This document shows, piece after piece, positions 25,001 through 33,780 of a stretch of 38,985 bases of DNA; position 1 is the stretch's first letter, and each line of letters opens with the position of its first letter. The position numbers were made by a program, and so were the translations under genes. Below the pieces are notes generated by a model that saw only the letters and a program-made list of their open reading frames with translations, was not told the DNA's origin and searched no databases. Origin of the DNA: Ralstonia sp. ASV6 (GTDB lineage: Bacteria > Pseudomonadota > Gammaproteobacteria > Burkholderiales > Burkholderiaceae); assembly GCF_016429285.1 (NCBI RefSeq), contig NZ_JAELUI010000045.1:1-38985 (forward strand), read 5' to 3'.

Positions 25001-25684
25001 TACAACACGTCGACCGGCGCGGTGACTTCGCCAACGTACGGCAACGCAGGTAACGGCAGCGGCGGGTTGGGTAACAACGTCGGTGGGGGGGCGGGGCCAG
25101 CGGCCAATGTGTCGTCAGGCCTGCTGGCTGCGGCCAATACCTGGATCACCGGCAATCCGACCACCTATACGGCCCCCCTGGCCACCGGAGCAAATAGCAC
25201 TGCTGCTGGCAGCGGTGCCGTCAGCACGGGCAACAACTCTGTTGCGTTGGGCAGCAACTCCAGCGATAGCGGGCGGGCAAACGTCGTGAGTGTGGGGGCA
25301 GCCGGAGCCGAGCGGCAGATCACCAATGTTGCTGCCGGCACGCAGGGTACGGATGCAGTCAACCTGAGCCAGCTCAACTCCGCGATCGGCCAGTCGAATG
25401 CCAACGTGACGCAGCAACTCAATGGCTTGCAGCAGAACGTCAACAACGTGGCACGTAACGCCTATGCCGGGGTTGCGGCGGCAACCGCGCTGACGATGAT
25501 CCCCGACGTCGACAAGGACAAAACGCTCTCGCTCGGCATCGGCTCGGGCTTCTACCACGGCTATCAGGCCGTGGCCGTGGGTGGCACTGCCCGTGTGACC
25601 GAGAACATCAAGGTTCGGGCCGGAGTCAGCACGAGCCCCGGCAATGGCACGACATTCGGCATGGGCGCATCAATGCAGTGGTAA
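22025..25684 (+). CDS. YadA-like trimeric autotransporter adhesin
   Basis: A 1219-residue surface adhesin. It opens with an extended signal peptide region (LNLIYKTKYSNVRHLTIVVAE, then basic Gly/Lys-rich residues) and a hydrophobic core ending AHA at residue 71. A long head of YadA-type repeats follows (AIAIG, SVALG patterns, about 85-420). Neck/stalk modules read TSTVSVG..GAERTITNVAAG (near 460, 936 and 1094) and VNGSQLYATNQ. The membrane anchor is residues 1144-1219, ending MGASMQW. The start is TTG at 22025, supported by GGGGAAGTG upstream and by the extended-signal motif. The usual terminal residue is aromatic, and W satisfies this. It probably mediates attachment or autoaggregation. Confidence 0.93.
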   Translation: MNLIYKTKYSNVRHLTIVVAETCRGGGKTGKTGTTRGKTVGAHVLKAGGVRHRKSVVVLALAALLSGTAHAQYTNGTFGSATGTAVAIGSGAGGNAASASGAASVAIGSGATATGGSTSAGAIAIGSAKAGTSGIAYQNGAIAIGQGAQALSSNPTGGTSPIAIGATSNANGTGSQVAIGDQAVATGVDAIGIGGHANAAGVKATGNESTAIGQSSAATNTGSVALGYSATSSGVGSVALGGNGTVGSSAAGDASFAVGGGASAATAGAIALGSAGAGGVAAGGAGAQAKSGVGVIAIGAGGTGGSAAGATGGAGATATGSGAIALGDGGAGGSAAAGSGGAGAVASGTSAIAIGSGTAGSTTAGLAGASATGSSAIAIGAGSSSAGAGASAIGTSASAVGGNSLALGNGAVANFTKDVALGSGSTTAAAVSTPSVTVAGVTYAVAGTGPTSTVSVGASGAERTITNVAAGRVSATSTDAVNGSELYATNQAVGAVNTVANMGWNLTTAQTGTGTATGTSVTNVSPGGTATFTAGNNIAIAQNGSNIELATSMTPTFTSVTTGNSMLNTNGLTITGGPSVTSTGINGGGLAVTNIAPGVNGTDAVDVNQLNAAVQAASGAGWKVSAQGANATAVSSASPTGAIVDLNNTDGNVVVSKSSTSNNVTFNLANNVNVAGSVTVGPAASGTSITSTGVTTNGGSGPSLTITGINAANTVITNVAKGQVSATSTDAVNGSQLYATNQTINNLVSSVANGGVGPVQYSNPSSPTTPNGGTPSQDLTLVGAATGPVTLHNLAPGVAQTDAVNVGQLGSAVAGLGGGASINPSTGAVTGPTYTVSNANGTTSTVNNVGAALDAINSTGIKYFHANSTAPDSQALGIDSVAIGPNAISNYAGDIALGAGSVTAATVATPSATINGTLYTFAGGAPTSTVSVGVPGAERTITNVAAGRINSSSTDAINGSQLSAADQAITALSDKVNSLGSTVANNLGGGSSYNTSTGAVTSPTYGNAGNGSGGLGNNVGGGAGPAANVSSGLLAAANTWITGNPTTYTAPLATGANSTAAGSGAVSTGNNSVALGSNSSDSGRANVVSVGAAGAERQITNVAAGTQGTDAVNLSQLNSAIGQSNANVTQQLNGLQQNVNNVARNAYAGVAAATALTMIPDVDKDKTLSLGIGSGFYHGYQAVAVGGTARVTENIKVRAGVSTSPGNGTTFGMGASMQW
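23408..23436 (+). repeat. 29-base direct repeat within the adhesin, copy 1
   Basis: These bases are identical to 24836-24864. They encode the start of the neck module (ERTITNVAAG). Surrounding bases are also similar over roughly 100 bases, so recombination could delete about 1.4 kb in frame (1428 bases, divisible by three). Confidence 0.85.
24836..24864 (+). repeat. 29-base direct repeat within the adhesin, copy 2
   Basis: Second identical copy of 23408-23436. The distance between copies is a multiple of three, so unequal crossing-over would keep the reading frame and the anchor. Confidence 0.85.
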
Positions 25685-25727
25685 ACCGCAAAACCCAATC
25701 CACAGAGCTCCTCAGCACACATCCACC

Positions 25728-26411
25728 ATGAAGACATCCGCTAGTTGGGTATTGACCCTTGCCGTACCGCTGGCCGCGTGTTCAAGCGCGTCAGGGCCAA
25801 CCTTCAACGCTTACCAGATCAACCCGCAAGACGGCGTGCCAACGTACCGCGTCGAATGCCATGGCCTGCTCCAGGGGCAGGGCGTCTGCACCGACAAGGC
25901 GAAAGAGATTTGCGGCGACCAGCCTGTGCACCCGCTTGAGCCGGTGACGCCGTTCGGCCGCAGCACAGATGTGCGTACATTGACCTTCCAGTGCGGGCCG
26001 ACTCCTGCCAAACCCGTCACGGCGATGGAGCCGGCGCCAGTGCCAATTGCTATGCCGGCTGTGGTCAAACGGCTTGATCTGGGTGGGGATGCCAACTTTG
26101 ATACCGACAAGGCCACGCTCACGCCTGCGGCCAAACGCAAGCTGGATCAGCTTGTTGCTGATAGCCGTGGCATCACCTTCAAGCACGGCGAGATCAGCGG
26201 CTATACAGATTCGCGTGCCTCCGCTGCGCACAACCTTGCACTCTCACAGCGCCGTGCCGACAGCGTGGCGACCTACCTGCGCGAGCAAGGCCTGCAATGC
26301 GACGATTTGATCGTGCGTGGCTTCGGTAAGGACAACCCGGTTGCTTCCAACACCACGGCAGCAGGGCGCGCGATGAACCGCCGGGTCGAGATCCGCCTGA
26401 TCCCGTCTTGA
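25728..26411 (+). CDS. OmpA-domain outer membrane lipoprotein
   Basis: A 227-residue protein with a lipoprotein signal (LAVPLAAC, lipid-bearing C18). A linker with Cys residues (about 40-100) precedes a C-terminal OmpA-type peptidoglycan-binding domain from about 115: FDTDKATLTPAAKRKLDQL, SGYTDSRASAAHNLALSQRRA and the terminal NRRVEIRL. It should anchor the outer membrane to the cell wall. It follows the adhesin by 43 bases and is probably cotranscribed; similar pairs of trimeric adhesin and OmpA-like protein exist (SadB/TpgA-type helpers), so it may assist adhesin placement. That last point is inference. ATG 25728 chosen for the signal peptide. Confidence 0.88.
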   Translation: MKTSASWVLTLAVPLAACSSASGPTFNAYQINPQDGVPTYRVECHGLLQGQGVCTDKAKEICGDQPVHPLEPVTPFGRSTDVRTLTFQCGPTPAKPVTAMEPAPVPIAMPAVVKRLDLGGDANFDTDKATLTPAAKRKLDQLVADSRGITFKHGEISGYTDSRASAAHNLALSQRRADSVATYLREQGLQCDDLIVRGFGKDNPVASNTTAAGRAMNRRVEIRLIPS

Positions 26412-26450
26412 CCGATAGCGTGAGTCAGCACGGTGCTGCCAAAACAAAAA

Positions 26451-26473
26451 CGGCGCCAATGCGCCGTTTTTTT
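26451..26473 (+). terminator. Strong bidirectional terminator
   Basis: CGGCGC and GCGCCG pair around CAAT, with AAAAA before and TTTTTTT after. It separates the OmpA-like gene from the small convergent gene at 26519 and works in both directions. Confidence 0.9.
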
Positions 26474-26518
26474 CGAGATGTGCCTTTGCGGCTGGGCTGA
26501 AGATTCAGCCGCGGGGGG

Positions 26519-26686
26519 TTAGCCGAGGTACGAGCCCGACTTGCCAACCACTTCAGCGTATTGCAGGTTGTCGTCCCAACCCTTGCGGAAGTAGTGGATC
26601 ACGGCTTGCAGCAGCGACGGGCGGCGAGCGGCTTGAACTTGGGCTTGGCCGGCGAACTTCGGGGTGTAATAGGCTTGCTGGATCAT
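26519..26686 (-). CDS. Small conserved-looking protein (55 aa)
   Basis: A 55-residue protein of unknown function (MIQQAYYTPKFAG start, ALIHYF-like helix QAVIHYFRKGWDDNLQYAEVV). GAGAGA lies upstream of the ATG at 26686, and a terminator lies 46 bases after its stop, so it is a complete single-gene transcript. A long upstream extension of the frame to 26950 lacks a ribosome site and overlaps the gene next door. No signal peptide or membrane segment is seen. Confidence 0.65.
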   Translation of the reverse strand: MIQQAYYTPKFAGQAQVQAARRPSLLQAVIHYFRKGWDDNLQYAEVVGKSGSYLG

Positions 26687-26807
26687 GATGTTTTCTCTCG
26701 TTGCGTTATCTAGGGTTTTCCCGAGTATAGGGTTATCCCTAGGCTTGAGCAATGATCCGGCGCAACCTTTCAGTCCATTCTGAACATCACTGGAAGTAAA
26801 TAATCGG

Positions 26808-27947
26808 TCAGGCGGGCCATTGCTGCGTGGTGCAGTGGATTCCGCCGCCGCCCGCCGCAATCGGGTCAATGTTGACCTGCACCACGCGGCGACCCGGAAA
26901 AGCCGCCGCAATGCGTTGCTTGGCCAGTGCATCCGCCTGACTGTCGCCAAACTCAGGGATCACCACACCGCCGTTGCACACGTAGAAGTTGACGTAGCCG
27001 GCCGCAAAGTCACGGTTGTCGAAGGCCGGGCGGACTTGCTGCGGCGCCGGCAACTCAATGACGGTAAGTGGCTTGTTGTCCGCATCCGTGGCCTGACGCA
27101 GGATCTGCAGGTGCTGGCGGGTGACTGCATGGTCGTACGACGTGGGATCGGTATCGCTGGCGGCGAACACCGTGCCCGGGCGCGCAAACCGTGCATAGAA
27201 GTCGATATGGCCGTCAGTGATGTCGCGGCCGGCAATGCCCGGCAGCCAGATGATCTTGCGCAGGCCCAGCAGATTCTTGAGCGCCTGCTCGCAGTCGGGC
27301 TTGGTCAGGCTCGGATTGCGGTTGCGGTTGAGCACGCAGCTTTCCGCCAGGATGGCCGTGCCGTTACCGTCCACCTCGATGGCGCCGCCCTCCAGTACCA
27401 GCTTGGTGCCGATCAAGCGGGCGTGGGTATGGCTCGCCACACCAGCCGCCACCTGGCTGTCGAGCGTGTGCACCTGCTTGCCGCCCCAGCCGCTGAAGTT
27501 GAAGTTGACGGCACCCAACTCGCCGCGCGGGCCCTTTACGAAAACCGGGCCGGAATCGCGCATCCACAAGTCATCGACGGCCTGCACGATCAGATTGACG
27601 CGTGAATCACATTTCTGGCGTGCCGTGGCCAGGTCGTGTTCCCCGACCAGCATATGTACCGGCTCGAACTGGATGATCGCGTTGGCGATGCGAGCCAGCG
27701 CATCCTGCACCGGCCCCTTGAGCCGATTGCCCCAGATGGCATCCGATGCGGCAAAGGCCATCCAGGTGCCGACGTGCGGCTGGGCCTCGTCCGGCATGGT
27801 CCAGGCCTCCGACGATGGCAGGGGCCTGGAGGCGGGCCCGTCTTCCTGCCCGATGCTTTCGCCGCAGGCGCCGAGCATCGAGGCAGCCATGACGGAGTAG
27901 GCGGTGGAAATGGAGGTATGGAGGAACTGGCGTCGGGTGCGGGACAT
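26808..27947 (-). CDS. Exported agmatine deiminase / PAD-family lipoprotein
   Basis: A 379-residue member of the peptidyl-arginine deiminase/agmatine deiminase family, which hydrolyses guanidino groups, turning agmatine into N-carbamoylputrescine and ammonia. Visible residues are DDLWMRDSGP, GGAIEVDG, DGHIDFYARF and the catalytic Cys in GGGGIHCTTQQ (C372). The N terminus is unusual: SRTRRQFLH is a twin-arginine pattern, followed by a hydrophobic stretch and LGAC with C28. It is thus predicted to be folded before export and lipid-anchored. Substrate (agmatine or peptide arginine) is not settled by sequence. Divergent from a LysR gene that may control it. Confidence 0.85.
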   Translation of the reverse strand: MSRTRRQFLHTSISTAYSVMAASMLGACGESIGQEDGPASRPLPSSEAWTMPDEAQPHVGTWMAFAASDAIWGNRLKGPVQDALARIANAIIQFEPVHMLVGEHDLATARQKCDSRVNLIVQAVDDLWMRDSGPVFVKGPRGELGAVNFNFSGWGGKQVHTLDSQVAAGVASHTHARLIGTKLVLEGGAIEVDGNGTAILAESCVLNRNRNPSLTKPDCEQALKNLLGLRKIIWLPGIAGRDITDGHIDFYARFARPGTVFAASDTDPTSYDHAVTRQHLQILRQATDADNKPLTVIELPAPQQVRPAFDNRDFAAGYVNFYVCNGGVVIPEFGDSQADALAKQRIAAAFPGRRVVQVNIDPIAAGGGGIHCTTQQWPA

Positions 27948-28052
27948 GGGAAAACGACGGGGCAAGTCACGTGTTGTTAAGTTGGCGCATTGTGCCCATG
28001 ACAAGTCTTGAAGAAAATTGAGCTTTATTGCCTCTATTAATCAATTTATCTC

Positions 28053-28958
28053 ATGGCTAATCCAAAGATCCCTTCACTCCGCTTGCTGATGGGTTTCGAG
28101 GCGGCTGCACGTCACGGCAATTTCTCGCGCGCTGCCGATGAGCTGTGCCTGTCGCAATCGGCCGTCAGCCATCAAGTCCAGCAGTTGGAGGAGCAACTGG
28201 GGCAGCCACTGTTCCGGCGCCTCGGCCGCGGGGTGGAGCTGACGGTGGCCGGAGAGGTACTGCAGCGCAGCGTGCAACGCTCGGTCGACACCTTGCGCAG
28301 CGGCCTGGGGCGCATTGCCACGTATCTCGACCCCGGGCTGGTGACGTTGGTCGCGCCGGCGCCGCTGCTGCACGGTTGGCTCATGCCGCGTATCGGCGCG
28401 TTGCGCGCGGCCGTGCCGGGCCTGTGCCCCTTGTTGTCTTGCGATGAATCTGCGCGGTTCGTTGACGAGATCGACGTGGACATCGTCATCAGCGATCGGC
28501 CATTGCCGCAAGCCAACCTGCAACAGCAGCCGTTGCTGACTGACGCCTGGGTGACCGTTGCCAGCCGCAGCGTTGCCGAACGGCTCGCGCAGGTGCCCCT
28601 TGAGCGCCATCCAGAACACACCGGGGTGGTCTGCTCGGAGCATGACCTGACCAGCGACCAGACTGCCGCCGTATTCCGTGGACCACTGGCCGGCTTTGCG
28701 CGGCATGCCATCTTTGATGACACCCGGCTTGTGCTCGACGCCGTTGAACGCGGAGAAGGCATCGCCTGCCTGTCACAGACCCTGGCCGAGGGCGGGCTGC
28801 GCGCGGGCACGCTGGTTGCACTGCCGGGCTATGCGCGCTCGCAAGGCGTGACGTGGTGGATGTCGCGCGTGGCGGGCGAGCCGCGGTCTCCATATGTGGC
28901 GCAGTTCTTTGATTGGCTGGCGGTGCAGGGCGCCGCTCACACCGAGCAGATCGACTGA
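28053..28958 (+). CDS. LysR-type regulator (GcvA-like)
   Basis: A 301-residue LysR protein of the GcvA-like group, which starts IPSLRLLMGFEAAARHGNFSRAADELCLSQSAVSHQ. The helix-turn-helix lies at residues 24-45, with an effector domain from about 95. It diverges from the deiminase gene over 105 bases, so that gene is the likely target. The effector is unknown. No ribosome site better than weak TTTATC is seen before the ATG. Confidence 0.87.
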   Translation: MANPKIPSLRLLMGFEAAARHGNFSRAADELCLSQSAVSHQVQQLEEQLGQPLFRRLGRGVELTVAGEVLQRSVQRSVDTLRSGLGRIATYLDPGLVTLVAPAPLLHGWLMPRIGALRAAVPGLCPLLSCDESARFVDEIDVDIVISDRPLPQANLQQQPLLTDAWVTVASRSVAERLAQVPLERHPEHTGVVCSEHDLTSDQTAAVFRGPLAGFARHAIFDDTRLVLDAVERGEGIACLSQTLAEGGLRAGTLVALPGYARSQGVTWWMSRVAGEPRSPYVAQFFDWLAVQGAAHTEQID

Positions 28959-29185
28959 GTGGCGGCTGAATGTGATTTAAAAATATCTTTTTCGAGAAAT
29001 ACCAAAGATTTTTTAACTGCGCGTTCTGTGCAGGAGCTTGGGTGTCCGGCGAAGAAGTGCGCTTCTTCTTGCTTTTTCTTTTTATGTGACGCCAATTTCA
29101 TTCAACGTGCGGGCTTGTTCTTTGATCAACATGCCCCCTACCATACGCCGCCGAATCCCCCGGTTCTGTTTCGAGGAGGCCTCGT

Positions 29186-30592
29186 ATGGCGTACCCCCCC
29201 ATTCCCGTGCCCGCCGACGGTACGCCCAGCGCCAACACGGCGTGGCAAGCGCGCAGCCGTGCGGCCGTCTGGCACCCGTGCACGCAAAACGCACGGCTCG
29301 ATGCCATGCCGCCGCTGCCCATCGCACGCGGCCAGGGGCCCTGGCTGATCGACTTTGACGGCAAGCGCTATCTGGACGGCACCAGCTCGTGGTGGGTCAA
29401 CCTGTTCGGTCATGCCAATCCGCACATCAATGCGGCACTCAAGACGCAGCTCGATTCGCTGGAGCACGTGATGCTGGCCGGCGCCACGCACCGCCCGGCG
29501 GTGGAGTTGGCGGAGCGCTTGATTGGTCTGACTGGCGGTGCGCTTGGCCACAGCTTCTTCGGCTCGGATGGCGCGTCCGCGGTGGAAATCGCGCTCAAGA
29601 TGAGTTTCCACGCGCACCGGAACGCAGGGCAGGGCGCGCGCAACCGCTTCATCTGCCTGGAACACGGCTACCACGGCGAAACGCTCGGCGCGCTGGGTGT
29701 GACCGATGTGGCGATCTTCCGCGATGCGTATGACCCGCTGATCCTGCAATCGCACCGCGTGCCGTCACCTGACGCGCGTCTGGCCGGTCCGGGGGAAACC
29801 GCCGCTGATGTGGCAGAGCGTGCACTGGCGGCGTTGCGCGACTGCCTGAGCGCGAACGCCGGCACCATCGCCGCCGTCATCATTGAGCCGCTGGTGCAGT
29901 GCGCGGCCGGCATGGCCATGCATGACGTGAGCTACCTGCGTGGCGTGCGTGCGCTGTGCGACGCGTTTGGCGTGCATTGGATTGCCGATGAAATTGCTGT
30001 CGGCTGCGGCCGCACCGGCACCTTTTTCGCGTGCGAGCAGGCCGGCGTGTGGCCGGATCTGTTGTGCCTGTCCAAGGGCATCAGTGGCGGGTATCTGCCG
30101 CTGTCGATCGTGCTGTCGCGCGATGCCATCTACAACGCGTTCAACGACGACGCACCGGTGCGCAGCTTCCTGCATTCGCATTCGTACACGGGCAATCCGC
30201 TGGCCTGCCGTGCGGCGCTTGCCACGCTGGACCTGTTTGCGGAGGAGGACGTATTCGCCCGCAACCGCGTGACCGCCGCGCGCATCGCGCAGGGGCTGGC
30301 GCCGCTGTCGCACGATGCACGATTTGCACATCTGCGGCAGACCGGGATGATCACCGCATTTGACGTGCACCCCGATGTGGCCGGCGCGCGCTTTGCCGAA
30401 CGCTTTGCGTTGACTGCACGCACGCACGGCCTGCTGCTGCGCCCCATCGGTAACACCGTCTATCTGTTGCCGCCCTACGTGTTGACCGACGAAGAAACCG
30501 ACACCCTGGTCGAGCGCACGCTGCAAACCCTGGAAGACACGCTCGCCCATGCTGGCGATGCGTACGAAGGAGAAGCCTATGCGATTGCTTGA
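29186..30592 (+). CDS. bioA: Adenosylmethionine-8-amino-7-oxononanoate aminotransferase
   Basis: A 468-residue PLP enzyme of biotin synthesis, moving an amino group from S-adenosylmethionine to KAPA to give DAPA. Features are WHPCTQ and the [15 protein letters not shown] region, [21 protein letters not shown], the acidic PLP contact [13 protein letters not shown] and the Schiff-base lysine K297 ([10 protein letters not shown]). Length is slightly above the usual 430-450 through an N-terminal extension. GAGGAGG precedes the ATG at 29186. The stop overlaps bioF by 14 bases. Confidence 0.95.
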   Translation: MAYPPIPVPADGTPSANTAWQARSRAAVWHPCTQNARLDAMPPLPIARGQGPWLIDFDGKRYLDGTSSWWVNLFGHANPHINAALKTQLDSLEHVMLAGATHRPAVELAERLIGLTGGALGHSFFGSDGASAVEIALKMSFHAHRNAGQGARNRFICLEHGYHGETLGALGVTDVAIFRDAYDPLILQSHRVPSPDARLAGPGETAADVAERALAALRDCLSANAGTIAAVIIEPLVQCAAGMAMHDVSYLRGVRALCDAFGVHWIADEIAVGCGRTGTFFACEQAGVWPDLLCLSKGISGGYLPLSIVLSRDAIYNAFNDDAPVRSFLHSHSYTGNPLACRAALATLDLFAEEDVFARNRVTAARIAQGLAPLSHDARFAHLRQTGMITAFDVHPDVAGARFAERFALTARTHGLLLRPIGNTVYLLPPYVLTDEETDTLVERTLQTLEDTLAHAGDAYEGEAYAIA

Positions 30593-31829
30593 CGACCTGC
30601 AGGCGGGCCTGGACGCCATCGACGCCGCTCACTTGCGTCGCGTGCGCCGCACCGCGTACAGCCCGACCGACCGCAGCCAGCGCATCAGCGTGCCCGGCTC
30701 CGAGCCACGCGACATTCTTGGCTTCTGCGGTAACGACTACCTTGGCCTTGCCGCGCATCCTGCCTTGGTTGAGGCGATGGCGGAGGGCGCGCGGCAGTAT
30801 GGTTTCGGCAGCGGGGCATCGCACCTCGTCAGCGGGCATTCCATTGCCCATGCCCGGCTGGAGGCCCGCATGGCGGCGCAGCAGTCACCGCACATTCCCG
30901 AGGCCGACGCGCTGTTCTTCTGCACCGGCTATATGGCCAACCTGGCTGTGGTGAGTGCCATGGCGCAGGCCGGCGGCATTCGTCCGGCAGAAGAATGCTC
31001 GATCTTTTCCGATGCGTTGAACCACGCCTCGCTCATTGACGGCGCGCGGTTGTCGCGGGCACCCGTCAAGGTGTATCCACACGTTGATCTGGCTGCGCTG
31101 GAAGCGCAACTGGCCGCCAGCACGAGCCGCAACAAGCTGATCGTGACCGACGGCGTATTCAGCATGGATGGCGACATCGCGCCGCTGCCCGCGTTGCTGG
31201 CGCTTGCCGAGCGCTTTGACGCGTGGCTGATCGTGGATGACGCACATGGATTGGGCGTGCTCGGCACGGACGGCGTAGGTGTGCTGTCGCACTTCGGCTT
31301 GCACTCGGAGCGCATCCTCTACATCGGCACGTTCGGCAAGGCGGCCGGCGGATCGGGAGCGGCCATCGTGGCACACTGCAAGGTGATCGATTGGCTGGTC
31401 CAGCGTGCACGCACCTATATCTTTACGACGGCCACACCCCCGGCAATCGCCTGCGCTGTTGAGGCCGCACTCGACGTGATTGCGAGCGAGGAGGGCGCTG
31501 AACGCCGTGCGCGCCTTAACCGCCATATCTCTGTGTGGAGCGCACACGCACAGCGCCTGGCAACCCGCTTCGGCTGGCAGTGGATGCCATCGCCCACGGC
31601 CATTCAGCCCATCGTCATCGGCGAGAACGCGCCTGCACTGGAGCTGGCTGCCGCACTGGAGCGCGAAGGCATCCGCATCGCGGCCATCCGCCCGCCGACG
31701 GTGCCGGCCGGTACGGCGCGACTGCGCATCACGCTGTCGGCCGCGCACACTGATGACGACATCGAGCGGTTGGCACAGGCGCTGGAAGCGGCCGGCCAAG
31801 CGCTGCACTCGCCTGCCAAGGCTGCCTGA
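30579..31829 (+). CDS. bioF: 8-amino-7-oxononanoate synthase
   Basis: A 416-residue PLP enzyme that joins pimeloyl thioester and alanine to give KAPA. Seen are [14 protein letters not shown] near residue 50, [22 protein letters not shown] with the PLP-binding Asp, and K254 ([11 protein letters not shown]). AAGGAGAAG lies before the ATG at 30579, inside the end of bioA. One base separates it from bioD. The family is usually about 385-400 residues, so this is slightly long. Confidence 0.95.
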   Translation: MRLLDDLQAGLDAIDAAHLRRVRRTAYSPTDRSQRISVPGSEPRDILGFCGNDYLGLAAHPALVEAMAEGARQYGFGSGASHLVSGHSIAHARLEARMAAQQSPHIPEADALFFCTGYMANLAVVSAMAQAGGIRPAEECSIFSDALNHASLIDGARLSRAPVKVYPHVDLAALEAQLAASTSRNKLIVTDGVFSMDGDIAPLPALLALAERFDAWLIVDDAHGLGVLGTDGVGVLSHFGLHSERILYIGTFGKAAGGSGAAIVAHCKVIDWLVQRARTYIFTTATPPAIACAVEAALDVIASEEGAERRARLNRHISVWSAHAQRLATRFGWQWMPSPTAIQPIVIGENAPALELAAALEREGIRIAAIRPPTVPAGTARLRITLSAAHTDDDIERLAQALEAAGQALHSPAKAA

Positions 31830-31830
31830 T

Positions 31831-32520
31831 ATGCCACCTCGCTTCGACTGTTTCGTGACCGGCACCGATACCGAGATCGGCAAGACGCTGGTCAGCGCCG
31901 CATTGCTGACCAAGTTGGCAGATGCTGGTTACCGCAGCGCCGGCCTTAAGCCGATTGCGGCTGGAACGCTGCCCGGCGCGCCAACGCGCACGAATGAAGA
32001 CATCGAGCAACTACGCGCCGCCGCCTCGATTGATCTGCCGCTTGCAACGATTTGCCCGTGGCTGCTGGATGCGCCGATGTCGCCGCATTTGGCGGCTGCA
32101 CGCGAAGGCGTAACGATTGCGCTGCCGCCCATTCTCGATGCGTTCGTGCAGGCCAAGTCGCTGGCCGACGCGGTGGTGGTGGAGGGCGTAGGCGGCTTTC
32201 GCGTGCCGTTGTCCGACGACTTTGATACGGCAGAAATGACGGTGGCGCTGGGCCTGCCGGTGGTGCTGGTGGTCGGATTGCGTCTGGGCTGCCTGAACCA
32301 CGCAGCGCTGACCGCCGAGGCGATTGCCGCGCGTGGGCTGCATCTGGCGGGCTGGGTTGGCAACGTGGTCGATCCGGCCATGGCCGGCCTGGACGATAAC
32401 GTCGCCACCCTGCGCCGCTGGATCGGGGCGCCGCATCTGGGCACCATTCCCCGCCTGCCGCGGGCGGACGCACGCCTCGCTGCAGTGCATCTCGACATCG
32501 CACCGTTGCTCGCACGCTGA
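31831..32520 (+). CDS. bioD: Dethiobiotin synthetase
   Basis: A 229-residue ATP-dependent enzyme that carboxylates DAPA to dethiobiotin. The P-loop is GTDTEIGKT (residues 10-18), followed by [22 protein letters not shown] and the substrate loop [10 protein letters not shown]. The length fits. It begins one base after bioF. bioB, which often closes this cluster, is not the next gene; a lipoprotein gene starts 56 bases on. Confidence 0.95.
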   Translation: MPPRFDCFVTGTDTEIGKTLVSAALLTKLADAGYRSAGLKPIAAGTLPGAPTRTNEDIEQLRAAASIDLPLATICPWLLDAPMSPHLAAAREGVTIALPPILDAFVQAKSLADAVVVEGVGGFRVPLSDDFDTAEMTVALGLPVVLVVGLRLGCLNHAALTAEAIAARGLHLAGWVGNVVDPAMAGLDDNVATLRRWIGAPHLGTIPRLPRADARLAAVHLDIAPLLAR

Positions 32521-32576
32521 ACCGCCGGCCGGCGCTACACTGTCCACCCTCGAAAGACTGGACGGAGGCGGTTGTC

Positions 32577-33092
32577 ATGCGCGCAATGCGTTGGCTGGCA
32601 GCGATGACGGTGGTGGTGCTGGCAGGATGTGCGGCGTTGGAATCCCCCGTGACGAAGGGGCAGCGCCTGGTCGGCAGTGACCAGTCTGCGGTGCAGGCGC
32701 AGTTTGGTCCGCCGCGCGAGTCCTACCCGCTGGATGGCGGCACGCGCTGGCTGTATCCCACGCAGCCTTATGGCCAGTTCACCTACGCGGCGGATTTTGA
32801 TGCCGGCGGCAAGCTGATCGACTTCAAGCAAGTGCTGCGCAGCCTTGAGTTTGCCCAAGCCAAGATTGGTGTCTGGACCAAGGATGACGTGCTGCGGCAT
32901 TTCGGCAAGCCGGTCGAAACGGCGTACTTCCCCCGCATGGACCGTCTGGTCTGGTCATACCGTTTCAAGTCGGACGACGTCTGGCCGTCGCTGATGCATT
33001 TCTACTTTGATCCGGCTGGCGTGCTGCAACTCACGCAGATCACGCCTGACCCGCTGTACGACCCGGATCGCCCGCGCCTTTTCCGTCGATAG
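32577..33092 (+). CDS. Lipoprotein, BamE/SmpA-like fold
   Basis: A 171-residue lipoprotein (VVVLAGC, C18). Two tandem BamE-like units can be read: RLVGSDQSAVQAQFGPPRE at 31-48 and DDVLRHFGKPVET at about 100-113, each a short helix followed by a strand. It does not match BamE itself closely. GGAGG lies upstream of the ATG. Role unknown; envelope location is expected. Confidence 0.75.
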   Translation: MRAMRWLAAMTVVVLAGCAALESPVTKGQRLVGSDQSAVQAQFGPPRESYPLDGGTRWLYPTQPYGQFTYAADFDAGGKLIDFKQVLRSLEFAQAKIGVWTKDDVLRHFGKPVETAYFPRMDRLVWSYRFKSDDVWPSLMHFYFDPAGVLQLTQITPDPLYDPDRPRLFRR

Positions 33093-33255
33093 GCCGCGCG
33101 TTGATCCAGCGCAACCCATTTGTGCGCTCAGGGTTCCTCCGGCATTGCGCGCCTTGTCCGACGACCTAAGCTAGGAAATAGGAGAGACAGGTATCGCTGG
33201 GTACCTGCCAAAACAACCCGCCATCAGAACGGGCACGCGTTGTTGGGGGTGCATC

Positions 33256-33780
33256 ATGCTGACGCATCGCTGGGTCGACATCGACCCGATCGAAGCAGAA
33301 CACCATCCGCTATATGGCATTGCCGGCTGGCTGCCATGGGTGCTGGCCGTTGCCATTGCGGGGCCGACTTGGGTGTTCTGGCAGGGCTTGTCTATTGATG
33401 CGCTGCAGTTGGCTGGCTCTGATCTTTTTGACGCCAACACACCAGGCAGCGGGGCCGTCAATCTGACCACGTTGCTTTACTTGATCTCCTGCGTGACGGT
33501 GCTGGTGCTGGCCACCACGCACGACAGCGCATTTCGGCCGGCCATGATCGTACACATGGCGCTGCTGCCCCCGCTGATCGGGCTGATGCTGATGGTGGGT
33601 GGTATTCCGGGGGCACGGGCCACCGTGATCGACGGCGTGGTTGTGGCCGTGGCGATGCTGCTGACCTGTGGTGTCTACCTGCAACTCTCACGCCGCGTGC
33701 GCGTGACGTTCGAACTACGCGATCGAGCGCCTGCTGAACAGGCCAATCTCAAGCACCCTCAACGGACCGCGGCGGGTTGA
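33256..33780 (+). CDS. Multi-pass membrane protein, DUF2569-like
   Basis: A 174-residue protein with four hydrophobic segments (about 21-43, 70-88, 95-115, 122-142). The start of the first, LYGIAGWLPWVL, resembles the GIGGWL signature of DUF2569. Function unknown. GGGG lies before the ATG at 33256. The 3' end overlaps the convergent DUF817 gene by 32 bases. A small hairpin (CAGGTA/TACCTG, 33188-33207) lies upstream. Confidence 0.65.
   Translation: MLTHRWVDIDPIEAEHHPLYGIAGWLPWVLAVAIAGPTWVFWQGLSIDALQLAGSDLFDANTPGSGAVNLTTLLYLISCVTVLVLATTHDSAFRPAMIVHMALLPPLIGLMLMVGGIPGARATVIDGVVVAVAMLLTCGVYLQLSRRVRVTFELRDRAPAEQANLKHPQRTAAG

Noticed and set aside
33188-33207. Hairpin upstream of the 33256 gene as a riboswitch
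   Set aside because: It is a single short stem with no recognisable aptamer core.
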